Of a DNA stretch of 64,000 nt, positions 24,433 through 37,212 are shown piece after piece; position 1 is the stretch's first letter, and each line of letters opens with the position of its first letter. The notes beneath the pieces are model-generated. The model worked only from the letters and a program-made list of their open reading frames with translations. It searched no databases and was not told where the DNA came from. The stretch is taken from NCBI GenBank assembly GCA_013180625.2, contig SNVD02014103.1, positions 1-64,000 on the forward strand, written 5' to 3'. A program made the position numbers and the translations under genes. The stretch comes from Boswellia sacra (Eukaryota; Streptophyta; Magnoliopsida; Sapindales; Burseraceae).

Positions 24433-24959
24433 AACTTGTGATGAAAACACCACATTGTTTCTAATCAAAGAAAATCACACAGAGATAAGTCAGACATAAC
24501 TATAAGTAATCATGATCTAGTAAATAGAAAGATCATGCTTAAGGAAATAAAAATAGTATGCAGTTATGAAGTACATAACAGAACAAGATCTGAATGTGTT
24601 TATCCTGCAAAGCACCACAAAGTGGAGTTGACAAACTTGTCAAACAACACTTCAACCAAATCATGATCAGAGCAAAAAACATACATCAAATGAAATAGGT
24701 AGAGAATAACACAAAGCGCGGTAAAAAAAACTAAGTTAAAAACACAAAGCAGAAATAATCCGAATACACACAAAGCATAAAAAGTTCTTACTCCCCCTTA
24801 CTGCTTACATATTACCCTTGAGAAGAAGAAGCAACAAAATATCAAACAGAATTAGAATTAGTAGTATCAAATCAAAATAAAAGACGGAACAGTAAAAAAA
24901 AAAGTTATATCATATCAAAAACTTCTTATCCTCCTTGATTTCAGGCCAATTTGCCAAAG

Positions 24960-26883
24960 CTAATGCAGTCGTGGAGACTTGCGAACAGGTGGAGAAGAAG
25001 AACTGCAAAAGCGCTTTTTGAATCTCCCAGCCTTTATTTTGTATCGTTTGCCAGTAGTAGTGGGTGGAGGTTGTTCAGTGGGCATAGGAGCGGGTTGTGC
25101 TTCAGTTGTCTCTGAGGAAGTGGCAGTGACTTCAGCCATAATTTTGCGAATTTTCTTATCAAGGCGTTCAGCACTGGTTTCTATTGTCTGTAACCCAACA
25201 GCAGGATGTTGTGAGGGTACCAGTGACTCTACTGCAAGTGTAGATGGTAGTGGTGTGGCTGGTGCAGTTGTATCTACTGTAGGAGGGGGTTCCGAAGTGT
25301 GTTCTGCATGTGGTGTAGTTATGGCTTCAGGTGGGGGTGACTGTGTTAATGGTGGAGAGTCATCGTGTTCTGTTTCAGGGACTGGAGAAACATGAGGTTC
25401 TGCTTCAACAATTGGTGAAGACAATGTCAACTCGGGTTCTGCTTGTTTTGGTTCATCAGACAAGGATTCATCTCTCAATGCTGGAGCTGTTGATTCAATT
25501 TTCTTCTGCCTCTTGTCAGATGGTTTCTTCGCCATTTTAACCTTCTTCTTTCCTTTTAATTCAGTTCCCTTTGCTGTCATCTTGAATTTCTTTTTCTTGT
25601 TCTTCTTTTTTGCTATTATGTCTGTCTCAATAGAAGTTTATTTAGCTCGGTATTCTGCAGGTATTGACTCAGCTGCTTCAGGCAGTGGTGCATCAGTTTC
25701 TTGCATGTGCTCAACAGACTGTTTAGGAGCCACATTTTCTGTTTTCATAGGCTACGATTCTTCTGCAACACCATATTGTCTTGCAAACTTTGCCTCCAAA
25801 ATAGACTTTTTGGCTTTGATGTCTTTAAGATCCTGCACAATATCAGTCAAGAGAGAATGTATCAAAGCAAGTTGTTCTTCTATATTGCTCATGGGATTTT
25901 TTTGAACTCTCCTGGGTTTTGGTTCAGATGCAGGTAGATTAGATTTATCATGCAAACAATGCAGAAAACCTTTTGTGATTGACTTGGACAAAATTTTAGT
26001 ATGTTCTTTGAGACTTATAGGGACACCATTTTGTGCTAAAGTCTATTGAATCAAACAAGGAAAAACAAGCAAATGGCAGTCAAATTTATATGGTTCAATC
26101 TGAACAATCATTCTATAAACCAACAAACCAAAATTAATATGTCTGTTGGTGCCCAAACAGAACATAAACTTCACTCTATCTTCTCTGACTTGGTTTTGGT
26201 GTGATAAGGGAAACCAGTTAAATTGTGTAATTTTATGTAACACCTTATACTTCATTTTGAGATATTGTTGGTCAATTCCTTCCCTCGGATTCCAATCTAT
26301 ATCTCTTCGACCAGTCAATTCCTTAATCACAACTGCCATATCAAAATTTTCATCCAAAAAGTGTAAACTACCTATTGGTATATCAAAGAATGTATTTATG
26401 ACATTCGGTGAGAATTTTACAAACTTTCCTCTACAATACACTTTGTGATAATGATAACTTTTTGGATCATCAATGGAAGTAGAGATATTGGCATAGAACT
26501 CTTGAATTAAGGACTTCACAGAGGGGGTAGGAAGTTGTTTGCTGTTCGAGTCTAGTGTATAAACTCAAGAAGCTCACTCAAATCATAGTTGTTGAAGTCG
26601 ATCAACTTCACTGGCCTTTCTCTTTGCAACTTCCTTTTTGAAGTATACTTCAAGAATTTCTGCTTAATGGCTGCTGTAAGGAATTTGTTAAACTTCAGTT
26701 TGACCTTGTCTTTCATCTTCTTGATTGGAATCAACTCGTCTTCACTCATAGTAGGATCAATCGGGATCTCTACATGAGGATGTTGTGAATAAGACGACTG
26801 TACACTGTCACTACTGTTGTAACTAGAGTTGTTTGAGAAGATGAGGAACTGTTGGTCTTTGAAGAATCAAAAATCGTCACCAT
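24960..26883 (-). pseudogene. Extra ORF downstream of pol in Copia element 2 (plant transposon-protein-like)
   Basis: A decayed reading frame of about 640 codons in pol orientation, between RNase H and the 3' LTR. The start ATG is at 26883. I see frameshifts near 26800 and 26560 and in-frame stops near 26045, 25750 and 25640. Order: a Ser/Asn-rich N-terminus; a globular core (26519-26043) with FYANI, then RGKFVKFSPNVIN, then a WNPREGI block; a heptad-like helix (IEEQLALIHSLLTDIVQDL, about 25890-25770); a Lys-rich basic segment; a long Pro/Thr/Glu tail; and a basic C-terminus. The core resembles the 'putative plant transposon protein' domain found in many plant genomes, from memory. No signal peptide or membrane segment is visible, which argues against an envelope-like protein. 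Function is unknown. Confidence 0.7.
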
Positions 26884-27020
26884 TGTTAGGGTTTAAAAGC
26901 TGTAAAAATTTTTTAGAACAGAGAGAAGCAAGACGAGGGAGAGTGGCGAAACTGTTGATTGAGTATAGTATGGACAAGAAATACCCTAACTATTTTCGTG
27001 ATATACTTGGCTGATTTAAT
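26884..27020 (-). promoter_or_regulatory. Gene-like leader of the extra ORF
   Basis: Directly before the ATG the minus strand reads AAACCCTAACA (a telo-box), preceded by a pyrimidine-rich stretch with CTCTCCCTCGTC and CTTCTCTCTGTTC and a weak TATACT word. This resembles the 5' leader of an ordinary plant gene, so the extra ORF may have its own promoter. No transcript evidence is available here. Confidence 0.45.
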
Positions 27021-27704
27021 ATATTATTGTTTCCCACAAAATTTAATTTTAAATCCTTTTCCAAAACAACTCAATAAATATCATTAATGAGCAAGAATTC
27101 AAAATTTGTTTTCCATTAAAATAAGAAATTCTAATATTATGATTCCCGCCACTGAAGTTTCTCTCCCTCAATTTAATAAAGCTGACATGGCATTTTGATA
27201 CATAGACACACAAGATAAATCAAATTTCAAATTAGCACAAAGAGCATCGTATGACATGAAAAACATAACAGAAAACAGTTAAATTTAACATAACAACAAT
27301 ATCTGACTATCATATGAATCATTCTAAGAAAGCATATTTTAGAGCTGCTTATTATTTTCACATGAAAGCTATTTTCATTTATCTTTTCAATTGAGTGAGA
27401 TGTCAAAAATTTTATTTTGACATATTATGAATTAATGACATTGGATTATGAATACAGTAGCTTTCACACAATATAGAGGTAGCCCTTTTCATTTGAGTGG
27501 GTGACCTCAACATATTTCTTACATACCCTAAGGTTACTCTCAATGATGGCTTTCACACATCATATATTGGTAGCCCTCTCTGTATTATTCATTTAAAACC
27601 AGTATCTTATCATTTACACAGTTTTTATATTACAGCTCACACATGCTAAAATAGAAGAAAATTTATGATATTGCAGATATAATTAACATAACAGCAAGCA
27701 GTGT
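27021..27704. other. Non-coding spacer in Copia element 2
   Basis: AT-rich stretch between the end of pol and the leader of the extra ORF. Two related words, TTCACACA-ATA-TAGGTAGCCC (27473 region) and TTCACACATCATAT-GGTAGCCC (27550 region), form a short direct duplication. Nothing else is recognised. Confidence 0.6.
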
Positions 27705-30700
27705 TTATTCAGATAACTGATAGATGCCTAAGGCTTTTCTTAGATTTTCAAATCTTGATGTATCCAATACCTTAGTGAACAAGTCAGCTAATTGTTTATC
27801 AATGGAGATGTGTTCAATGTATATCACTGTAGACTTTACAAGTTCCCTTATAAAATGGTATCTTATGTCAATGTGTTTTGTTCTAGAATGCTGAACAGGA
27901 TTTTTGAAAATATTTATAGCACTAGTATTATCACAAAACACAATTATAGGTTTTTGTTTAATACCATAATCACTTAAAGTTTGCTTCATCCACAGTAGTT
28001 ATGTGCAACAACTTCTTGCTGCTATGTATTCAACTTCAGCAATAGACAAAGAAATAGAATTTTGCTTTTTGCTATGCCAAGAAACTTAGTACCAAGATAA
28101 AAACATCCTCCTGATGTACTTTTTCTGTCATATGCATTTCTTGTCTAGTCAACATCACTAAACCCTACAAGATAATCATTTGTATCTTTAGAAAACCATA
28201 TACCATAATCATAGGTTCCATATACATACCTGAAGATTCTCTTAGCTGCTGTCAGATGTGATTCTTTGGGATTTGCTTGAAATCTTGCACAAAGTCCTAC
28301 ACTAAAGCACAAGTCTGGTCTCCTTGCCATAAGATATAACAGACGGCCAATGATGCTTCTATACAAACTTGCATCAGCCTCTTTTCCTCCATTGTCTTTT
28401 GAAAGTTTCAGGTTAATACTAATAGGAGTTTTCATTGGTTTTGCATTCTCAAGCCCAAATTTCTTTACGAGATTTTTAGCATATTTTGATTGAGATATGA
28501 ATATGCCATCATTCACCTGTAATCCAAGAAAGAAATTTAATTCTCCTACCATGCTCATCTCAAACTTTTCCTGCATCAACTTAACAAACTCATTAGTTTT
28601 GCTTTTTTTAGTTGATCCAAAAACAATGTTATCGGCATATATTTGAGCAATAATAAAATAGTTAGATGCATGTTTGATAAACAAAGTTTTATCATTGTTG
28701 CCTCTTCTATAACCTCTATTGATCAAAAAATTTGTCAACCTTTCATACCAAGCTCTAGGAGCTTGTTTCAATCTATACAAGGCTTTATGCAATCTGTACA
28801 CAAAATCAGCATGTTTAGGATCTTCAAAATCCTTAGGCTATTCAACAAAAACTTCTTCATTGAGATAGCCATTTGAAAAGGTTGTTTTAACATCCATTTG
28901 GTACAACTTAAAATCAAGCAAACAAGCAATTGTAAGTAGTAATCTGATTGACTCAAGTCTAGCTACTGGTGTAAAGGTTTCATCAAAGTCTACGCCTTCT
29001 ACTTGTGTATAACCTTGTGCTACTAACCTAGTTTTATATCTTACTACTTGATCACTTTCATCAGTTTTATTTTTGAATATCCATTTAGTTTCAATGCCAT
29101 TTGCATTTTGTGGCATAGGATATAATTCCTATACTTCATTTCTTTTAAACTGATTAAGTTCATCTTGCATTGCCTGAATCCAAACATCTTCTTTTAAAGC
29201 TTCTTTCACATTCTTTGGTTCAACTAATGAAACATAACATATAAATATTACCTGATTCCTTTCCTTGCTCCTAGTTTTCATCATGCCATCTGGTTTTCCA
29301 ATGATAGAGCTAGTAGGATATGCCTTCTGAATCCAAGTGGGTGGATCTTTTCTTCCATCTTCATTTCTGATTGAGGTTCTGTTCAGATCTAAGTTATCAG
29401 TGGTCGTTGTTGTGTCTGATGTAACAGCAGTTGTTTCTTCTTTCATAACTGAATCGTCTTGATTATTCTTGCCGTCAGAATCTGATTTTTCTGTATCTTT
29501 TGTAAAGTTGGTTATGCTTTCCTCTTGTGAGTATTTAGCATAATCATCCAGATCATCAAATACTACGTTTGTAGATTCCATGATTGCCTCAGTTCCAATA
29601 TTATAAACTCGAAATGCTTTGCTGTTTTGTGCATACTGCATCCAAATACATGAAAATATTTCAAATTAGGTTTTCTACTTTTCAAAATTTCATAAGTTCT
29701 AGTTAGAGCCAAGTCGTAGAAAAACTCTATTTGACATGTAACAAGCAGTGCTTATTACTTCAGTCTATAGTCTTTTGGTCAACTTTTTGCTATTGAGCGT
29801 CGCTCTAGCCATCTCTTGAAGAGTTCTATTCTTCCTTTTCACAATGCCATTTTGTTCAGGGGTTTTGGGAGTTGAAAATTCATGATAAATTCCATGATAT
29901 TTGCAAAAGTCAGCATAGCCAACATTTTCAAATTCCTTGCCATGATCACTTCTTATTCTTATTATCCTGCCAATGTTCCTATTTTGCTCATTTTCAAGTT
30001 TAACACAAAGATTCCTGAAAGCTTCAAAAGTGTCAGATTTTTCTTTAATAAAATCAACCCAAGTATATCTAGAAAAGTCATCCACACAAACAAATATGTA
30101 TCTCTTACCTGTAATGCTTTCAATTTGTGTAAGACCCATAAGATCGATGTGAAGCAAATCAAGTATTTTGGATGTGCTAAGATGTGGATTGGATTTGTGT
30201 GAACTTCTAATTTGTTTTCCCATTTGACATGGTCCATAAATTTCATTTACTTTGTCATCAAATTTAGGAACTCCTTTTACAGCACCTAACTTAGTCAATC
30301 TAACCAAGTCTTTGTAATTTAAGTGTCCTAATTTTTTATGCCACAATTTTAAATCTGAAATCTTAGCTTGAAATGCAATTTTTATCAAATAACAATTATC
30401 TGAAGATCTCTTTCGTTCTAAAATGCATTTTCCAAAATTATCTAAGACCATGCATTTGTTTTGTGTGAAATTAATAATATACTTGTCATCACATATCTAA
30501 CTAATACTAGTTAGATTAGCTTTCAAACCTTCAACCAGTAAGACATTTTGGAAGTTGGGTAGGCCTTTGACATTCAAAGTGCCTTTGTCAATGATCTTAC
30601 TCTTAGCTCCATCTCCATATGTGACATTTCCTTCCCTGCATGCTTCAAAATTTTTCAAAAAATGTTTATTTCCAATCATATGCCTTGAACAACCACTGTC

Positions 30701-30712
30701 AAAATACCACAA
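27705..30712 (-). pseudogene. Copia element 2 pol (protease, integrase, RT, RNase H), broken
   Basis: The protease (30712-30497) has the catalytic Asp in WYFDSGCSRHM. The pre-integrase and integrase (30451-29765) carry LWHKKLGHL, HIDLMG and RSDHGKE, but the third catalytic residue has changed: the usual VVERKNR reads IVKRKNR, a Glu to Lys loss. RT (29116-28145) has the QMDVKTTFSNGYLNEEVF block, and the active-site motif reads YADN where YVDD is expected. RNase H ends with QHSRTKHIDIRYHFIREL and a normal C-terminus at 27705. Frames are split near 29120, 28840, 28140 and 28000. The protein would have copied and integrated the element. Confidence 0.9.
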
Positions 30713-30779
30713 ATCGTTAGAATAATGTTTAAGAGTAGTAAAAGCAACATTGCATATTGTCTTCTCTTTCTTAACCCAC

Positions 30780-32497
30780 TGTAGTTGTGACTTGGGTCAC
30801 AATTTGAACTGTTTTGATATTTTGTTCAAAAGATTCAACAATTTAAAGCACCTAGGCCTAATATCTCCTTTTTTACCATAAAAATACAAACTGGAATGAA
30901 TTTTCTTACCTTTTCAGGACTTGATTTGAAAAAGCTTAGAGGAGAAACAAATGTTTCATTACTTTTTGAACTAGGACTTGACCTTATTGAGTTAGGTTTA
31001 GAAGTTTTACCTGATGTTGAAGCTTTTATAAACACTGTTGTTGATGAGGATGCAACATTACCTTTTGAATATCTCAATCCATGTTTGTTGGAGTTGTCTC
31101 TTCCAAGACTCAAGACCTGATCAAGTTTAGCTGACCCAATTTTGAGTTGATCAACACATCTTTTGCTCTCCATTAGTTCTGGTGTAATTTTTTCAATATG
31201 TGTTATCTTGTTTGTCTCTAATTCTGTGATACAGTTTTCAGCATATGATTTTTCATATTTAAGCACTTCAATCTCCTTCTTCAAAGTTTTGATTTCCTAT
31301 TTTTGACTCAGCCATTCACTATAGAGTGTATTGTAGGTTTCTTGCAACTCTTCATAGTATTCTAGATCATTTTTTGTATCTGAATGATCAACATTGGTTC
31401 TATGGTGTTCTATTATGTCAGTCATAACAGCTTTCCTTTTATCAGCTACAAATGCTGTAAATGTAACAAAATTACTCATACATTCTTGATCTTCCAAATC
31501 AGATTCTGATTTATCACTCCAGGTAGTTGTCAGGCCTTTGTCCATCTTCTTGAAATTAACATATTCAGACTGAATATGCCCATAACTAGAACATTCATAA
31601 CACTGAATCTGTCCTTTCTTATCATGTTGCTTCAATTTCTTCTTGTCATTCTCCTTGTTAAATTTCCTGAACTTGTCTTCATTTGAGTTTGATGGCTTTC
31701 CTTGATTCTTTTTCCTGAAATTCTTTTTCATGAACTTGACATAATTTTTTGTTAGAAAAGCAATCTGTTTAGAATCTATTTCATCAAGTTCATCATTACT
31801 TTCATGATTAGATTTTTCAGTTTTAACATTGAATGCAATGCTTTTTTCTTTTTACTTCCTAGTATTCTGATTAATTTCAAAGTTTTGAAGAATGCCAATC
31901 AGTTCATCAACTCTCATCTCATCAATGTTTTTAACTTCCTCAATGGCTAAAATTTTAGGTTGAAATTTATCTGGAACAGACCTGATTATTTTGCTAAAAA
32001 TTTCTGCATCAGTGAAAGTTTTACCAAGCATGTATGTAGATTTTGTGATGTGACATAACTTAGAGTAAAACTCAAAAATTGACTCATCCTCATGCATCAT
32101 CAAATTGAGAATTCAATCTCATCAATTTAGATCTTTTAACAGATGCAGTACCTTCATGTTTTACCTCAAGTATGTCCCAAGCTTCTTTGGCCACTTTGCA
32201 CCTATAAATCTGTCCATAATTATTTAAGTCCACTGCAGTAAAGATTGCATTGAGAGCCTTTGAGTTCCAGTTTGAACATTTGTATTCTTCATCAGTCCAT
32301 TCCTCCTTAGATTTGGGTTCAGCATCACCAAAAGCATTCAACTTTGTTGATGGTGTCCATCCTTTAAGCACACTGGTCTATGCCCTGTCATCAAGAGATT
32401 TGATATACATCATCATTCTTACCTTCCAATATGGATAATTACCGTCATCAATAATAGGTGGTTGTGTTTCGGATCCTTTATTGCGAATAAACTCCAT
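30780..32497 (-). pseudogene. Copia element 2 gag, broken
   Basis: Starts at the ATG 32497-32495 (MEFIRNKGSETQPP). A Trp codon in the N-terminal part has become TAG (near 32380). The gag core has ALNAIFTAVDLNNYGQI and AWDILEVKHEGT. The zinc knuckle near 31610-31570 reads CYEC, then H, but its fourth ligand is Tyr where Cys is required. A Lys/Glu-rich coiled-coil region (31284-30835) follows. Frameshifts near 32100, 31850 and 31290 break it. Confidence 0.87.
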
Positions 32498-32545
32498 CCT
32501 TCTAAAACAGTGTGATCTTTTCTTCACTTGTATATTAGTGAACCT

Positions 32546-32557
32546 GCTCTGATACCA
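32546..32557 (-). other. Primer binding site of Copia element 2
   Basis: TGGTATCAGAGC on the minus strand, two bases from the 5' LTR end, complementary to initiator methionine tRNA. Confidence 0.93.
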
Positions 32558-32559
32558 AT

Positions 32560-33413
32560 TGTAAGTTCTGGAAGTATGCAGTTATAAGTAATATAATAGT
32601 AAACTGTAATGTAAATCGGCACAGGAGGATTTTACGTGGTTCGGTTATAAAACCTACATCTACAGACAACTTTAGAGCTGCAATTCACTAAGTTCTTGTT
32701 TGTACAATCTTTAAGATCGTTTACAGTGCTGACTCTCTCTCTCATACTGGCCTAATTTTTGTAAAACAAAATCTCGCAAAGATCTTTAGTAACACTGCTC
32801 ACTCTCTGCCGCTGATAACTTAACAACACACTGTTAAGTAAATCATAATCACGATATCTAACGCTAAATTACGTAAACACTTAACTTGCAAGTTCTCTCA
32901 AGTGTATACTAACTCAGACAGACTTAATCAAAAATTCATGCACGATTACAACCTCTCATACATGAATAAAACACTCATAAAATCAAATCAATGAAGCATT
33001 ACAATTTGTGTTGAAGCTCTCCTTTCAATTCCCAGAATGCCGTGACTTAAAACTCACACAACCAACATATATATGTTATATAAACATAACGTGGTATGCA
33101 TGATCGAAATCTCCTTAAAATCCTGTAAAAATCCTAATCAAACTCTTATTAGGATAAAGACAAATATAATAGGAAGTGATATAAATAACTCCTTAAGCAA
33201 TTAGGACACAAATAAATATTCTCCTATTTTCACTAGGATACATTAAATAATGTCCTAATCTAAGAGGATTTTTATTATAAATCAAATACTTCCTAAAATA
33301 TGTTTCTAGAAACAATAAAACAAGAAACAATATAATATCCTTGTTTTTTTAGAAGTTGGTCAAAATTACCATGTGCATAGCACATGCAAATGTAGTACAC
33401 GTTGGCACTAATA
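32560..33413 (-). repeat. 5' LTR of Copia element 2
   Basis: 854 bases, partner of 23544-24415. It differs by scattered substitutions and a few short indels. Confidence 0.95.
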
Positions 33414-35900
33414 GTAAGCTTTCAATGAACTACTTAACCCATACTGCAGTAATTTGTTGTGCTACAAGAAATATATTCAGTCTCCATGGTAGACTTAGCA
33501 ACACAACTCTAGTTCTTACCAAGCCAAGAAATAGCGGTTCCTTTAAATAGGAAAATATCTCCACTTATTGACTTTCTATCATCTAAATCACTTGCAAAAT
33601 ATACATCATAATAACCAACAAGTGCTAGGTCATTTAAACTGAAACATAGTTTCATACATTTTGTATCTTTCACATATCTCATAATCCTTTTGACTGTTTT
33701 CCAATGTGCTTCACCAGGATTTGGCTGATATCGACTTACTACTCCCACTGCATGACATATATCTGGCTTTATGCTAGTCATTGCATACATCAAACTTTCA
33801 ATTCCTTGTGTATAAGGAACATTTTGTGTTTCTTGAATTTCCTCTTCAATTTCAAGACACATCTCTTTAGTAAGAGTTGTGGACTTACACACAAGAGTAC
33901 TCAATGGTTTACATTCTGTCATATTAAAGTGCTTAAGTACTTTATCTAGATAATTTTCTTAGTCTTGATACAATAACTTGGAGGTTCTACCTCATGTAAT
34001 CTTGATCCCCAAAATATAGGAGGCTTTACCCATGTCTTTCATCTCAAATCGAGAATTAAGATACGATTTTGTCTAACTTATGATATCATTACAATTACTA
34101 TAGCTAATAAAATGTCATCTACATATAGTGATAATATAGAGAACTTATCTTGGCACTTCCAGCTATATACACAGTGATTAATGGATTCATTTGGTATCCT
34201 AATTCCAAAATTGTTTCATGAAATTTTAAATACCACTGCCTAGATGATTGTTTCAATCCATAAAGAGACTTTTTTAACTTGTAGACTTTATCCTCATTCC
34301 TGTGATGACAGAGCCATCTAGTTGGATCATATAGATATCTTTCTTAAGCTCACTATCAGGAAAGCTGTTTTAACATTTAATTGATGCAATTCAAGATCCA
34401 TCCACACAATTATTGACATGAGTATCCTAATTGATGTAAACTTTGCCACTGGTGAATAAGTATCAGCAAAGTCAATACCAAGTTGCTGCATATAACCTTT
34501 AGCTACAAGTCTTGCCTTATATCTATCTAGGCTTCCATCTACCTTTAATTTCTTTTTAAGAACCCATTTGCAACTTATAGGAGTTCCGCCTTTGGGTAAA
34601 TCAACTAATTTCTAAACTTGATTTTTCTCAATGGATTCTAACTCATCAATCATGGCTTTTTCCCACTCTTTAGAATCTAATTGAGACATCACTGCGGAAT
34701 AAGATCTTGGATCATTACCAATGATATTTACCTTATCTAAATTAAAGACATAATGATCTCGCATTCTTGTGGATCGTTCACATTTACATTTGCTCCCACT
34801 GGATTACGAGAGATAAGTCACCTTCCGATAATGATGGAGTTGGAGAAGTATTATTGTCATTTTCTAAAAGTAGGGGAAGATAAGGGGAAATGACAATATC
34901 AGGTGATTCATGAAACACAGCATCATGACTTTTAATCAATCCTTTTTCAGGATGATAAAAACAATAATCACTTCCACTATCTCAATACCCTATAAATTTA
35001 CAATCCAAGTTTTAGAACTTAATTTTTCTCATAAGGGTTAGGAATCAGCACTTATGCTTTACAACCCCAAATACGAAGATGAGATAAATTAGGTTTGACA
35101 CCTCACCAAAGTTCATATGGTGTAAATGATTTAGCATTTGTCTCAACTCTATTCAAAATGTAAGTCGAAGTTGATAATGCCTCTCCCCAGAAATGTAAAG
35201 ACATACCAGAATTTAATAATATGGATCAAACCATAACCATTAGAGTTCGATTGCGTCTTTCAGCAATCCCTTTTTTGTGGACCATAGGGCATAGTATAAC
35301 TATGTCATATCCCACTCTATTTACAAAATGAATCAAAGGCTTCATATTCACCACCACGATCATTATGTAGGGTTTTAATGGATCTTCCTAATTGAGTTTT
35401 AACTTCTAATTTATATTCCTGAAATTTCTCTAAAGCTTTAGATTTATACTTCAAAAGATAAATATGACCATACCTAGAGAAATCATTGATAAAAGTAATA
35501 AAATATTTCATTTCTCTATATGTCTTAACCCTCATAGGTCCATATAAATCTGAATGAATTACCTCAAGTAAATTAGATTATTGCCAATAAGACGAGAAAG
35601 GTTTTCTAGGGAATTTTCCTTTAACACATGATTCACAAATGTTAAAGTCATCTAGATTTACTTTAGGTATTAAACCTTTATGATGCATGCGCAACATTTT
35701 ATTCTTATTTATGTAGACACAAGAGCATACTCAAAAGAGCAATTATTTTTATTAATACTAGAAATGGAATACATATTATCAATATGAATATCACTCAAAA
35801 GGACATTATGACCCCGTGAAATAGTGACTACCCCACTCTTAAATTTAATTTCAAACCCCCTCTTTCTCCAAAACTGAAAAAGAAACTAAATTTCTTCTAA
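33414..35900 (-). pseudogene. Copia element 3 pol, upstream part (integrase, RT, RNase H 5' half)
   Basis: Integrase (about 35900-35250) includes FITFINDFSRYGHIYLL and LHNDRGGEY, giving the second catalytic Asp. RT (about 34700-33940) has a clear YVDDILLA active site near 34120. RNase H begins in the 33922-33509 frame with SLMYAMTSIKPDICHAVGVV and DRKSISGD, and then runs into the insertion of Copia element 2 at 33414. Many frameshifts and stops, more than in Copia element 2, fit its greater age. Confidence 0.85.
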
Positions 35901-36936
35901 TTGAAGGAGCAAACAAAACATTTTTCAAAATGATGGTAGAAGAATTTGTGGTGATTTTACAATCCCCTTCACCCAGCACATTGAAATAGGTATTATTAAC
36001 CATATACAAACAATTTTCACCTTTCTCTTAATCTCGGAAAGAAATAAAGAGAGATTTATCCTTGCAAACATGTCTAGTTGCACCCAAATCCATCTACTAG
36101 TGATTGTCAGATTCAGCAACAAGTGCTTTAGAGACTGTTAAAACCACTTCCTTGGAAACAGTATCGTTCTGCTTACGACAAGGACATTTAACCTTGAAGT
36201 GACAATCTCACCACAAATAAAATACCCCTTCTTACGTTTCTTGTTATGCTGTTTGTTGTTATTGTTGTTCTATCTTTTGGAATGTTTCTTTCGTTTTTGA
36301 AACTACTAAACCTTGGGCTGATTGGAACTTTCTGCTATAAGGAGGCTGTTACCACTTTCTTTCTTTCTATGTTTCATTCTAACTTCGTCAACAGCCAATA
36401 GAGCAAGAAGAGTCATCATAGGCAACTCTTTTTACCCATAAGTTAAAGAAGTTACCACATGATCCCGAGAAAATGGTAAACTGTTTAATAATGTCGACAC
36501 TTGCATTTTATCAGGAATCTCATGACCACCATTAGATAGTTCTTTAGCAAGAATCTCAACCTTCATAATATGATCTACAATGTATCATCTTCGGACATAC
36601 GTATCTCACCATATTGCTTCAAAAGCAATTGAATACATTCTCATATTTGGGACTGTACCTGTCCTGTAAGACATCTATGATTTCTTTAATAGTGTTGAAA
36701 CCCTCGTATAAAGGAAGTAAATCTTGCATATGGTTCAAGATAGTAGCCTTGGCTAAGTCATTATCTTCTTCTCATTTAGCCCATTGCGCGTCACCTACAG
36801 TAGGTCTTTCCTTTTGCAATGTGTAATAGGTACGTTCATGTGTTAATAAATATGAGATTCGCCGCTTCCAAATACAAAAGTTATTATTACCAAGTCTTTC
36901 AACTTTAACACTTTCAATTTGGTTTTTAGTGGCTAT
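35901..36936 (-). pseudogene. Copia element 3 gag, broken
   Basis: The expected start codon at 36936 reads ATA in place of ATG. It is followed by a gag-like N-terminus (ESVKVERLGNNNFCIWKRR). Downstream come a run with LLPLYEGFNTIKEIMDVLQ and a degraded zinc-knuckle region near 36225-36180 (CHFKVKCPCRK). Several stops interrupt it. Confidence 0.7.
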
Positions 36937-37196
36937 TGTCTCAAATTATTAACTTACACAAATAACCAAGAAAAAACTTCCAGTAATATTTAATCAACAA
37001 CAATTCCAATCCAACACTTCCAACAACAACAAGAAATCACAAATAATAAAAAAAATAATATCGACTACTAGTAATATTTAAAACGTGGCTACAAATATGT
37101 ATTATAACACTTATTCAAATATTATATATAAAATCTAATAAATAGACTTACAACTAATGGGATAGTATCAGTCGGCATCGATAATTACTCAACCTG

Positions 37197-37210
37197 GCTT
37201 TGATACCACT
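37197..37210 (-). other. Primer binding site of Copia element 3
   Basis: GTGGTATCAAAGCC on the minus strand, next to the 5' LTR; initiator-Met-type with one change from TGGTATCAGAGC. Confidence 0.85.
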
Positions 37211-37212
37211 AA

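Larger units (their letters stand above)
23544..33413 (-). mobile_element. Copia LTR retrotransposon 2 (inner, 9.87 kb, with an extra ORF)
   Basis: Minus-strand element with 5' LTR 32560-33413, initiator-Met primer site 32546-32557, gag, pol, an extra reading frame downstream of pol (26883-24960), polypurine tract 24416-24432 and 3' LTR 23544-24415. It is flanked by a perfect 5-bp target duplication GTAAG (23539-23543 and 33414-33418). It interrupts RNase H of Copia element 3. The LTRs differ at roughly 8 of the first 130 positions, many of them C/T or G/A, so the insertion is not recent. It is coding-dead. Confidence 0.96.

Noticed and set aside
24979..25395. Plus-strand frame of 138 codons rich in Val, Ser and Gly
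   Set aside because: It is the shadow of the Pro/Thr/Glu-rich tail of the extra ORF on the other strand.
24960..26883. Envelope-like gene downstream of pol
   Set aside because: No signal peptide, membrane segment or fusion-peptide-like run is visible; the composition is basic, coiled-coil and Pro-rich.
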